Source: an uncultured Planctomycetaceae bacterium (lineage in GTDB: Bacteria; Planctomycetota; Planctomycetia; Planctomycetales; Planctomycetaceae). From it: 8,351 bases of DNA. The translations under genes were made by a program, and so were the position numbers. The stretch is taken from NCBI GenBank assembly GCA_903898975.1, contig CAIUHT010000471.1:1-8351 (forward strand). The letters run 5' to 3'. Numbering within the stretch: position 1 is the stretch's first letter; each line of letters begins with the position of its first letter. Positions 1-6,559 of this stretch are shown here, one piece after another. The notes below the pieces were generated by a model that did no database searches, was not told the DNA's origin, and saw only the letters and a program-made list of their open reading frames with translations.

Positions 1-382
1 CCGCGCAGTCGGCGAGTCGGAAACTGAGAGCGTCACGAACGCGTTTCGCATAATTTTACGGGGTCGCGACCAGTGTACAGCCCGCGGCCCACTCCGTGGT
101 CAGACTCGACTGAGACCCCGACTCTGTGCGGCCGGATGAATCTCGTGTGGAACGGGTCTATTCGGCTGCGGGCGTGGAAGGGAGTCGTCGCAATAACGAC
201 TCAGCTCAACCTTGGCGGGGTGAATTAAGCCCGAAATCCCCTAAATGAATCCTGTCCCGAGGTCTGCTGTGGAAACCCGGATCGTAGACCGGCTCTGGCC
301 GCATCGGAGGCCCGACGGCTGCGCCGTGCTCCAGGTTCGGGGCCGATCCTGTCGCCCCTCGCTAAACGCCTGGCTGAAGTTG
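1..382. other. Gene-free left flank
   Basis: I see no convincing coding region here. The frames at the extreme left close within about 140 bases and give arginine-rich, low-quality translations. The stretch lies downstream of the minus-strand channel gene, so it should hold that operon's 3' end. The only small hairpin I found is a 5-bp stem with a 3-base loop at 315-327, with no T tract, too weak to call a terminator. Short AT-richer patches occur near 50-58 and 220-245, but no promoter pair stands out. The 550-residue plus-strand open frame that starts at 245 runs antisense through the channel gene and is rejected as a shadow. Confidence 0.5.
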
Positions 383-1873
383 TCAGATCCCGGCTTTGAG
401 TTGGCGGGCGGCGATGACGGTCTTCCGGCGGGTTTCCATCAGGTTACCCAGTTGCCGGCTGAGGGTTGGCGTCCGTCCCATCAGCCGGAACATGGCCGAG
501 GGGGTCACCACCACCAGCTCCAGGTCGTCCCCGGCGGTGACGGTGACTTCGCTGGGGAGTTCGGCCAGCACCGAGCCCTCGCCGAAGTACTCCCCCCGTC
601 CCACCCGGGCAATTTCCAGCGACTGCCCCTCGTGGTTTCGCACGGTCAGCACGGCGGTCCCACGGACCACCACGTGCAGCCCGTCGATCCGTTGCCCTTC
701 GCGGGCAATCACCTCACCCCGACCAAACGACCGCTGCTGCAAGCCCGCTTCCAGCTGCTCGTCAGCCGGGGCGTCAAGCAGCGTCTTGAACGCGGGGAGC
801 TCGGCCAGCGATTCGAGCGGGCGAATGGCGCTCGCCTCGGCCAGCACCCGCTGTTCGACCTGGATCTCGGTCGCTGTCGGGAAGGGAATCGTGATGCCGT
901 ACCGACGGATGGCGTACCAGATCTTCGACATGAAGGCGTCGCGGACCGCCGGGAGTTCCTCGGAGGTCGCGACCGAGAAGATCACGCGGTAGATGATGGC
1001 GAAATCAGCGTAGTTGAACGTGCGGACGACGGGTGCCGGGTCTTTGAGAACCCCGGGCGTGTTGGCCAGCAGGTCGAGCAGCATCTCTTTGACCCGGTTG
1101 GGAGGGTCGTCGTAAGAGAAGCCCAGCTCGATCAGCTCGGTCCGCATCCGGCTGGGGCGCGAGAGGTTGTTGAACGACCCCTTGTAAAGCTGCGAGTTGG
1201 GAATGACCCGAACCCCGTTGACCGGGGTCTGCACATGCACGCTCCGCCAGTTGATCTCGACCACGTAGCCGGTGTTGTCATCGATGCTGACGAAATCGCC
1301 CAGCTTGATCGGGCGTTCGAACATCAGCATCAGCCCCGAGACGATGTTGCCCAACGGTTCCTGGAGCGCCAGACCGATGACAATCGAGCCGACCCCGAGG
1401 GCAGTCACCGCCCCTTCGAGCGACTGGCCCCAAACCTGCGAGTAGACGATCGCCGCTCCGATGGTGACCACCCCGGCCCGGATCAGATCGCGGAACAGCG
1501 AGGGGACGCGGGACCGCCAACTGGCCTCATTCGCGGCACTGAACAACAGGTCGTTGATGAGCGACAGGACGACGTACAGTCCCGACAGCCACGCCGCGGT
1601 CTCACACAGTCGAACCAGCCAGTGGTCGGCGGGAAGTCCCGAGATCTTCCCCACAAACAGGTGCAACGCGATGGCGGGGAGGAGGAGGGACCGAACCAGC
1701 CCGAGCGCCCCGGCCAGGGGGTGCCCCCCGGCCCGCATGCGGGTGTGGATTTCGGTCAGGATCAGGACCAGCATCGGCAGGCCCAGGGCGACCAGCAGCG
1801 CGTACTGGAACACCGGGTTGCTCAACCACTGATCTCTCACCAGGTCGGCGATCCGCAGCACAAAATCCTGCAT
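383..1873 (-). CDS. MscS-family mechanosensitive channel with C-terminal cyclic-nucleotide-binding domain
   Basis: Predicted inner-membrane channel of 496 residues. Hydrophobic segments lie near residues 22-41, 55-74, 90-110 and 129-148. The pore-lining helix follows at about 154-185, rich in Gly and Ala (ALGVGSIVIGLALQEPLGNI), then the MscS beta-domain signature FERPIKLGDFVSI (185-197). The vestibule region reaches about 340, and a cNMP-binding fold spans about 362-482. MscS channels release solutes on hypo-osmotic shock; a cNMP domain usually implies ligand modulation. The phosphate-binding cassette keeps FGE (430-432) but has Ser441 where the cyclic-phosphate-binding Arg is expected, so ordinary cAMP or cGMP binding is doubtful. 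ATG at 1873 was chosen because it lies 4 nt after the stop of the upstream receptor gene, with AAGG about 13 nt upstream; a TTG at 1912 would overlap that gene and add 13 polar residues. Translational coupling is likely. Family assignment is firm; the ligand is unknown. Confidence 0.93.
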   Translation of the reverse strand: MQDFVLRIADLVRDQWLSNPVFQYALLVALGLPMLVLILTEIHTRMRAGGHPLAGALGLVRSLLLPAIALHLFVGKISGLPADHWLVRLCETAAWLSGLYVVLSLINDLLFSAANEASWRSRVPSLFRDLIRAGVVTIGAAIVYSQVWGQSLEGAVTALGVGSIVIGLALQEPLGNIVSGLMLMFERPIKLGDFVSIDDNTGYVVEINWRSVHVQTPVNGVRVIPNSQLYKGSFNNLSRPSRMRTELIELGFSYDDPPNRVKEMLLDLLANTPGVLKDPAPVVRTFNYADFAIIYRVIFSVATSEELPAVRDAFMSKIWYAIRRYGITIPFPTATEIQVEQRVLAEASAIRPLESLAELPAFKTLLDAPADEQLEAGLQQRSFGRGEVIAREGQRIDGLHVVVRGTAVLTVRNHEGQSLEIARVGRGEYFGEGSVLAELPSEVTVTAGDDLELVVVTPSAMFRLMGRTPTLSRQLGNLMETRRKTVIAARQLKAGI

Positions 1874-1877
1874 GCGC

Positions 1878-4004
1878 TCAGCCCGCCTTGGTCTTGAGAG
1901 ACCATGATTCAACCGAACCCCGCCCGGGCAGTTCCACCATTTCCGGTTCGCCCAGCGGGTACTGGTCGGCGACCCGGTCGTAGACGCTGCGGGTCAGGCG
2001 GACCCCATCGGCCTGCCCCTTTCGCAATCCACGGGCGACCGAGACCGTCTCGCCCCAGAGGTCGTAGATGAACTTGTTCCGTCCCACGACCCCGCCCGTC
2101 ACCGGGCCAGCGTTGATGCCCACGTGCAATCGCAGGTCGCTGCCCCGATCGCGGTTGAACCGATCGACAATCCGCTGCAGTTCCTGGGCGAATTCGACGA
2201 CCCGGCTGGTGTGGTCGGGACGCTGGACCGACAGTCCGCAGACCGCCAGGTAGGTGGCCCCCGAGGTCTTGACCTTTTCGACCCCCAATTGATCCGCCGC
2301 CTCGTCAAAGGCGACCACCAGGTCGTGCAGCAGCCCGAGCCCCTTTTCCGACCCGAGGCGGTCGGTCAGTTCGAGCAGGCCCGCCACCTCCGCATACAGC
2401 ACCGTCACGTCCCCAAAGCTCTGGGTGGGGTTGGCATCGCCCTCGCGGAGGCGGGCCGCCGCGGGAGCAGGCAGAATGTTGAGCAGCAGGTCTTCGTTTT
2501 CGCGAACCTTCTGCTGCAGTTGCTGGGTCTTTTCCTTCAGGCCCCGCGACATGTCGTTGAAGGCGTCGGCGAGATCGCGGAATTCGTCGCGGGTGTTGAC
2601 CTCGGCCTGGGCCCCCACTTCTCCCGCCGCGATCCGCCGGGCGGCCGCCGTCAGGGTCCGCACCGGGGCCACAAACAGGTTCGACAGCAGCAGCCCCAGC
2701 AGCGTGGTGGCGAGGGCGATTCCCGCGGTGGTCATCACCACTCGTCGGCCAAAGGCCTGAATGGGGGCGAACGCCTCGGCGGTATCCATCTCGGCCAGCA
2801 ACGCCCAGCGGTTCGAACCAAAGTCAAACGGGGCATAAGAGCCCACCACCAGTTCGCCGCGATAGTCCTGGTAGGTTGCCAGACCTTCTCTGCCGGCGAG
2901 AGCCTCTTTCACTCCCTCGGTCTCGACCCGGAGGGCAAGCAGCCCGTTCTTTTGTCGTTCGATGGTGCGGAGGATTCCCTCAGAAACCCCCGCCCGCCGC
3001 AGCGTCTCGAGGCCCGAGGGGAACGCTTCGCCATAGAGAATACGAGAGCGGCTGCGCAGGGTCTGGTCGCGGCCCACCAGGTAGACCTCCCCGGTCTCGC
3101 CCAGCCCCTCTTTCTGCCATTGGAAGCCACCGGTCAGCACGCGGGTCAGTTCTTCGATGGGGAACTGGAAGATCAGGATACCGATGAGCCGGGCATCCCG
3201 GCTGAAGACTGGGCTTCCCACGAAAGCCGAGGGGGTGTTGAGATTGGGCTTGTAGCGGTCGAAGTCGACGAACTCGTAGGCATCGCGTTCCTGCAGGCGC
3301 TTGACTCGGCGGAAGAGGTCGCCCAGGTTGGTGTCGGCATATGTTCCCTTATCAAGCAGATTGGTTCCGAATTCAATCGTTTTTTGCGTCGTGTAGATCA
3401 GGTTCCCCTCCGGGTCGGCGAGCATCAGGTCTTCGAAACCAAACTCGCGTGCGAACCCGGCGAGGTTGGGGTGGTAGTCGCGATGGACGCGGTCGTACTC
3501 GCTGCCATCACCGCTGGTGGTGACCACTTCTTTACGCAGGTACGGGGGCTCGGTCTGGGCGATGTATTGGAACTGCAGGTATTGGGTCACCGGATCGGTG
3601 GGATAGACCGACGCCAGCAGGGGGGTGGCCTCGGAGTTGGCCTCCAGCCCGGGCATGATGACCGACTTGTAGAACTTTTCGAGTTCAGCCTGCTGCGACC
3701 CGTCGAGGAGTTTTTCGGGGGGCTGTTTCCGCAGGTCGTCGAACGCCTGCTTGAACTGGGTGAGGGCGTCGATCACCTCGTGGTTCGCCGAGAGGGTCAC
3801 CACCTGCTTCTTCATCGTCTCGAGCATGCGGAGCGCCTGCTGGCCCCGCGTGCGGCGTTGCCCGACCAGCTGATCAACCACGCTCTTTTCGATCGCCTCC
3901 CGGCCGTTGCGGTATCCGAGATAGGCGATGGGGAGGCCGGTCAGGAGGGCGACCAGCAGCAGAAAGAGAATCAGCTTCGATTGGATCGACAGGCTGCGCA
4001 GCAT
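1878..4004 (-). CDS. Membrane receptor: extracytoplasmic Cache-like sensor, HAMP, degenerate class III cyclase domain
   Basis: Predicted 708-residue membrane receptor. Order: transmembrane helix (about 10-30), extracytoplasmic region of about 390 residues compatible with a double Cache sensor, second transmembrane helix (about 423-445), HAMP (446-500), a signalling helix ending in LLLNILP (about 506-512), and a class III nucleotidyl cyclase fold (about 530-690). The fold is clear from VTVLYAEVAGL, VEKVKTSGATYLAV, GINAGPVTGGVVGRNKF and IYDLWGETVSVARGL. Key sites differ from active enzymes: the first metal Asp is Glu539, the second metal Asp is Ala583, the transition-state Asn is Ser655, and the catalytic Arg position holds Gly659 (an Arg sits one residue earlier). 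The purine-reading Lys579 and Asp648 remain. It may therefore be a nucleotide-binding pseudocyclase or need a partner. ATG at 4004 was chosen; an in-frame TTG at 4034 would add 10 residues, and neither has a good ribosome site. It is the first gene of an operon with the channel gene. Confidence 0.9.
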   Translation of the reverse strand: MLRSLSIQSKLILFLLLVALLTGLPIAYLGYRNGREAIEKSVVDQLVGQRRTRGQQALRMLETMKKQVVTLSANHEVIDALTQFKQAFDDLRKQPPEKLLDGSQQAELEKFYKSVIMPGLEANSEATPLLASVYPTDPVTQYLQFQYIAQTEPPYLRKEVVTTSGDGSEYDRVHRDYHPNLAGFAREFGFEDLMLADPEGNLIYTTQKTIEFGTNLLDKGTYADTNLGDLFRRVKRLQERDAYEFVDFDRYKPNLNTPSAFVGSPVFSRDARLIGILIFQFPIEELTRVLTGGFQWQKEGLGETGEVYLVGRDQTLRSRSRILYGEAFPSGLETLRRAGVSEGILRTIERQKNGLLALRVETEGVKEALAGREGLATYQDYRGELVVGSYAPFDFGSNRWALLAEMDTAEAFAPIQAFGRRVVMTTAGIALATTLLGLLLSNLFVAPVRTLTAAARRIAAGEVGAQAEVNTRDEFRDLADAFNDMSRGLKEKTQQLQQKVRENEDLLLNILPAPAAARLREGDANPTQSFGDVTVLYAEVAGLLELTDRLGSEKGLGLLHDLVVAFDEAADQLGVEKVKTSGATYLAVCGLSVQRPDHTSRVVEFAQELQRIVDRFNRDRGSDLRLHVGINAGPVTGGVVGRNKFIYDLWGETVSVARGLRKGQADGVRLTRSVYDRVADQYPLGEPEMVELPGRGSVESWSLKTKAG

Positions 4005-4286
4005 GGAGCGTTTCGCCACGGAACAGGGGGGCAAGCGGGGAATTGAACAGTCCCGCGCGAGACTTCAGGAGTGCCGCGACGACCAGCGACCCAGACAGGA
4101 CATCGAGACGCTACCAGCGTAGGGGTGGTGGGAGGGTGAGACAAGCCTCGCCCCGAGAACCCGAAGCCGGACTGCCGAAGGGAATTTGCCCGGCCGACGA
4201 CGGATGGCCGCCGAGCCCGTAGCCGACCTTACAAGGGGCGTGAACTTCCAAGACTGTCTCGAGGCAAGACCGGGGCGCGGAGTCGG
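4005..4286. other. Intergenic region between homospermidine synthase and receptor genes
   Basis: Both flanking genes run on the minus strand, so this gap should contain the 3' end of the synthase transcript and probably the promoter of the receptor-channel operon. I found no convincing -35/-10 pair. An 8-bp perfect inverted repeat (TAGCCGAC at 4220-4227, GTCGGCTA at 4282-4289) brackets about 54 bases and overlaps the synthase stop codon. No T tract follows it, so it is not called a terminator. Confidence 0.4.
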
Positions 4287-5831
4287 CTAGCCCCGGCTGG
4301 AGGCGCGCTGGCAATAATCACGCAGGTCGGTGTGCTCACGGAGGAGTCGCGCTCCCGTGATGCGGTCTCCCGAGGGGTCGCGTTCGTCCGCCCCGATCAG
4401 GAACCGGTCGAACTGCCAGGTGGCGTCCTCGCGGGGATGACCCGTCACCTCGCCGGGCACGGTGGGAACCCAATCGAGCGGCAGCGAAGGGACGTTCCCC
4501 AGGTAGAATTCGGCGACCGCCAGGATCTCGTCATCGGGCAGTTCATCGGGGAGTCGGACACCACTCCGCGGATTGCGAATCATCCACGAGACCGCCCCCA
4601 GTACCGACGCGGCGACCTGCAGGGTCGTCGCATTCTGCCCGGGCAACAACTGCCGCGCCCTGTCGATCGAGAGCACCGTCCCGCACCACCACGACTTGTA
4701 ATCGTGCCCCATCAGCAGCACGCCCAATTCGTCGGCTCCCCCCTCGATGTCGTTCGACATGATGTGGTAGCTGTGCGGCCCCTTGTAGTTCCGCTCGCGC
4801 ACCTCCTGCAGGCAGGTCACCGCCTGCGGGCAGGGAAGGTAGGCGTAATGAACCGTGGGCCGGTACACGGCCTGGCCCCGATCGTCATCGACCTGGAGAT
4901 AGTGCGACAGGCTGTACGCTTCGCCGTGGCGAATCACCATCCCGGCGATCTCCGCCGAGGGGACCCGTGTGCGGACGAAGGTGTCCATCCCGCGCCGCTC
5001 GAGGCAGATCTGGTTCCGCGGCCCCTCGCGATGTTCCCAGGCCCCTTCGGGCAGGGTCCGTTCGTGCGTTCCCCAGCCCATCTCGGCCGGTGCGATTCCC
5101 TCTTCGTAGAAGCCTTCGACGCTCCAGGTATTCATGAACTCGTGCGGCTTTCGCACTCGGCGCGAGTGCTGCGTGTCGCGCTCGCTGATGTGAATGACCC
5201 GCACCCCCAACTCCTTGGCCAGGTGGTTGTAGTGCCGGCCTTCGAGGGCCCGTTCCAGCGCCGCCCGCCGCGGATCGCGGGGATTCTCGGCCAGGAGACG
5301 ATGGGTGATGTCACGGAGAGCCCGCTTGGCGAAGTGCGACACCAGTCCGGGATTGGCTCCATGGTCGAGCAGTGCCGTGGTGCCGTTGTTGTCGCCCCAG
5401 CGCTCGATCATCTTCGTCAGGGCGCGGTGCCGCACGTAGAGCGTTCGCTCGGGGGGGGTGAGCGTCTCGGCTCCCTTGTATGGGTCCCACAATTCGACCG
5501 AGGTGTTGATGTACATCACCCCGCGGGTGCGACACCATTCCAGCAGTTCGATGCAGTCGATGTTCCACGCCAGGTCGACCAGCAGATCGCCCGCCTGCAG
5601 ATGGCGTTCCAGTTCGGACTGGAGATTCTGCTGCGTGATCCGCAGTTTTTCGAAGCGAACCCCCTGCTGCTCGTAGGGGGCTGTTCGCTCCGGGTCGAAA
5701 CCGACAAAGTCCACCACGGTGTAGTGCTGTGCGGGGATGCCGAGATTCTTCAGCAGCAGCGGCAGTGTGCACTGCGCGACGCCGCCGAATCCAATCACCA
5801 TCACCCGACCGTGGTAATCCAACTTCCGCAT
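4287..5831 (-). CDS. hss: Homospermidine synthase (saccharopine dehydrogenase-like fold)
   Basis: Cytosolic NAD-dependent enzyme, 514 residues, that makes the polyamine homospermidine by joining two putrescines (or putrescine and spermidine) with release of ammonia or diaminopropane. The N-terminal Rossmann motif VMVIGFGGVAQC lies near residues 11-22. Family blocks follow: SVELWDPYKG (about 111-120), DHGANPGLVSHF (156-167), and NTWSVEGFYEEG (234-245), whose Trp236 and Glu244 match by spacing the substrate-site Trp and Glu described for the Blastochloris viridis enzyme. His302 and Asn160 also appear to match active-site residues there, by recall. Length fits the bacterial family. ATG at 5831 is preferred over a GTG two codons upstream; a GGGG stretch lies just before it. 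The gene looks monocistronic. It is separated by a 282-base gap from the downstream receptor gene, and the retron upstream is divergent. Assignment is confident; substrate preference is from the family, not seen here. Confidence 0.94.
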   Translation of the reverse strand: MRKLDYHGRVMVIGFGGVAQCTLPLLLKNLGIPAQHYTVVDFVGFDPERTAPYEQQGVRFEKLRITQQNLQSELERHLQAGDLLVDLAWNIDCIELLEWCRTRGVMYINTSVELWDPYKGAETLTPPERTLYVRHRALTKMIERWGDNNGTTALLDHGANPGLVSHFAKRALRDITHRLLAENPRDPRRAALERALEGRHYNHLAKELGVRVIHISERDTQHSRRVRKPHEFMNTWSVEGFYEEGIAPAEMGWGTHERTLPEGAWEHREGPRNQICLERRGMDTFVRTRVPSAEIAGMVIRHGEAYSLSHYLQVDDDRGQAVYRPTVHYAYLPCPQAVTCLQEVRERNYKGPHSYHIMSNDIEGGADELGVLLMGHDYKSWWCGTVLSIDRARQLLPGQNATTLQVAASVLGAVSWMIRNPRSGVRLPDELPDDEILAVAEFYLGNVPSLPLDWVPTVPGEVTGHPREDATWQFDRFLIGADERDPSGDRITGARLLREHTDLRDYCQRASSRG

Positions 5832-6099
5832 GGTCACCCCGCGTATTTCCCTGCCCCCCGAAGGGAGTCGCCTCAGGTTCCTCGATCACTGCGGCAGCCC
5901 AGGTCACCGACCCGGGCCCACAGTTGCTCGTCCACCAAACAGCATGCTCCGTCGAGAGACTTGCCAGACCGCCCGATCCGTTCCCGGATCGACTTCACTC
6001 CGTGAAACTCACCGCGGCATCCGACGGGCTCTGCCCGCCTCCAAACCTGGGCCGCACGCACCGCATCGCCCTGCCGGGCGACTGTTGATTCGATAGCCG

Positions 6100-6133
6100 A
6101 ATGTCTTCGGTTGCCAAATGTCTCTGGTTGCCA
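6100..6133. repeat. 17-nt tandem direct repeat, two copies
   Basis: Two abutting 17-base units, AATGTCTTCGGTTGCCA (6100-6116) and AATGTCTCTGGTTGCCA (6117-6133), differ only by an inverted TC/CT dinucleotide in the middle. The arrangement suits a tandem operator for a DNA-binding protein, or simple slippage. It lies between divergent hss and retron transcription units, about 200 bases before the retron promoter. Function is unknown. Confidence 0.7.
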
Positions 6134-6141
6134 ACTCCCTT

Positions 6142-6180
6142 AGAGTGCCGACCCCTTCTCGTTGGCTGAGCCGGCACTCT
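6142..6180. repeat. 9-bp perfect inverted repeat with 21-base loop
   Basis: AGAGTGCCG (6142-6150) is the exact reverse complement of CGGCACTCT (6172-6180). It starts 9 bases after the tandem repeat. There is no T tract on either side, so it is not a canonical intrinsic terminator. It could be a protein-binding site, or an RNA stem on a transcript crossing this gap. The repeat is certain; the role is not. Confidence 0.6.
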
Positions 6181-6233
6181 CCCCGAGATACCCTCCTTAA
6201 TCGCCCACTCGAGCAGCCGCGCGTTCGGGGAGG

Positions 6234-6260
6234 AGGGGTTGGGCCTGAACGACAACCCCT
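6234..6260. repeat. 8-bp hairpin, 11-base loop
   Basis: AGGGGTTG (6234-6241) pairs perfectly with CAACCCCT (6253-6260), with one further G-T wobble possible outside. It lies about 70 bases upstream of the retron promoter. It could insulate the retron from upstream transcription, though no T run follows on the plus strand. Confidence 0.45.
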
Positions 6261-6327
6261 TGCATGGAGGGCGATTCTAAGGGGCGGGGAACGAAAGTAA
6301 AGCGAGGGGACCATGGGGGACGGGAGG

Positions 6328-6355
6328 TTGACCCGCCCGGGGGTTCCGATAACAT
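6328..6355 (+). promoter_or_regulatory. Sigma-70-like promoter for the retron RNA
   Basis: TTGACC at 6328-6333 (5 of 6 matches to the -35 consensus) is followed after 16 bases by TAACAT at 6350-6355 (4 of 6 matches to the -10 consensus). A start about 7 bases downstream would be near 6362, only a few bases before the a1 arm of the retron RNA. That agreement between two independent signals is the main support; the -10 match alone is weak. Confidence 0.55.
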
Positions 6356-6364
6356 CACTTTCTC

Positions 6365-6383
6365 TGGCCGGCGGGTCGCCCAA
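6365..6383 (+). repeat. Retron a1 arm (pairs with a2 at 6514-6532)
   Basis: TGGCCGGCGGG (6365-6375) is the exact reverse complement of CCCGCCGGCCA (6522-6532), giving 11 Watson-Crick pairs. The stem continues inward with U6376-G6521 wobble, one C-A mismatch (6377/6520), four G-C pairs (6378-6381 with 6516-6519), then two A-U pairs (6382-6383 with 6514-6515). Such a long closing stem at the RNA ends is a retron hallmark and is needed for priming in studied retrons. Confidence 0.9.
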
Positions 6384-6391
6384 GACCTGGA

Positions 6392-6462
6392 CTGGGCTTC
6401 GGCCCAGGACCACTGCAGGGCTACCCTGCAGCTGCTCTCGTTGCTTCCCATTCGGATGGGAA
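6392..6462 (+). ncRNA. msr region: three short hairpins
   Basis: Hairpin 1: CTGGGC (6392-6397), UUCG loop, GCCCAG (6402-6407), a 6-bp stem capped by a C(UUCG)G tetraloop, which is exceptionally stable. Hairpin 2: CTGCAGGG (6413-6420), loop CTA, CCCTGCAG (6424-6431), 8 bp. Hairpin 3: TTCCCAT (6445-6451), loop TCGG, ATGGGAA (6456-6462), 7 bp. All three stems are perfect. Small stem-loops of this kind in msr are bound by the cognate reverse transcriptase in characterised retrons. A 13-base single-stranded pyrimidine-rich stretch separates hairpins 2 and 3. Confidence 0.85.
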
Positions 6463-6499
6463 TCTGAATCGCTAGCGTGCCTGCTACCGCTTCAGATTC
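6460..6499 (+). ncRNA. msd stem-loop (reverse-transcribed part)
   Basis: GAATCTGAA (6460-6468) pairs perfectly with TTCAGATTC (6491-6499). Inside follow a T/C mismatch, two G-C pairs, a C/C mismatch, four pairs (TAGC 6473-6476 with GCTA 6483-6486) and a 6-base loop GTGCCT. The first three bases are shared with msr hairpin 3, so if that forms fully the msd stem begins at 6463 with six outer pairs. The DNA copy would fold into the same mismatched hairpin. The template presumably starts in the unpaired stretch 6500-6513 next to a2. Confidence 0.8.
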
Positions 6500-6515
6500 G
6501 CCACCGGACTCCGTT

Positions 6516-6539
6516 GGGCAGCCCGCCGGCCAATTTTTT
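6516..6539 (+). terminator. Possible terminator or attenuator: a2 arm followed by six T
   Basis: The GC-rich a1/a2 stem closes at 6532 and is followed almost at once by TTTTTT (6534-6539). A strong stem plus a T run resembles an intrinsic terminator and could release the retron RNA, with readthrough needed for the reverse transcriptase. The closing stem is long-range (about 130 bases enclosed), which makes classical termination less efficient, so this is tentative. Confidence 0.35.
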
Positions 6540-6559
6540 CCGCCCGCGGGCCTCTCCCC

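Larger units (their letters stand above)
5832..6327. other. Gene-free region between divergent hss and retron
   Basis: About 500 bases separate the start of the synthase gene (leftward) from the retron promoter (rightward). Short open frames occur on both strands but overlap each other, are Arg/Pro-rich and resemble nothing I know, so none is called. The region holds a 17-nt tandem repeat (6100-6133), a 9-bp inverted repeat (6142-6180) and an 8-bp hairpin (6234-6260), listed separately. The hss promoter should lie in the left half, but no clear hexamer pair was found. Confidence 0.5.
6365..6532 (+). ncRNA. Retron msr-msd non-coding RNA
   Basis: This 168-nt element has the full retron RNA layout: a1 arm, three compact hairpins (msr), a longer hairpin (msd), and the a2 arm, 27 nt before the reverse transcriptase start codon. 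In retrons the RNA is both primer and template: the enzyme begins from the 2'-OH of a guanosine just after a1, copies the msd backwards from the a2 side, and yields a branched RNA-DNA molecule (msDNA). Here G6384, the first unpaired G after the extended a1 stem, is my candidate branch base, although it is not in the AGC context seen in some retrons. Copying from about 6513 back to about 6463 would give roughly 50 nt of DNA, at the short end of known msDNAs. The structure was paired by eye; exact RNA ends and the branch are inferences. Confidence 0.88.

Noticed and set aside
245..1897. A 550-residue plus-strand open frame antisense to the channel gene
   Set aside because: Its translation is rich in Arg, Gly, His and Pro without recognisable motifs, while the opposite strand encodes a clear MscS channel. 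Long antisense frames are expected in GC-rich codons.
2124..4046. A 640-residue plus-strand open frame antisense to the receptor gene
   Set aside because: No domain or membrane pattern; it mirrors the codon structure of the receptor gene, whose HAMP and cyclase blocks are unmistakable.
4332..6005. A 557-residue plus-strand open frame antisense to homospermidine synthase
   Set aside because: Composition is shadow-like and the opposite strand is a full-length enzyme.
6365..6532. Interpretation of the structured region as a CRISPR, riboswitch or diversity-generating retroelement template
   Set aside because: There are no regularly spaced direct repeats, no known aptamer core and no variable-repeat pair; the a1/a2 arrangement beside an NAxxH/VTG enzyme fits a retron much better.
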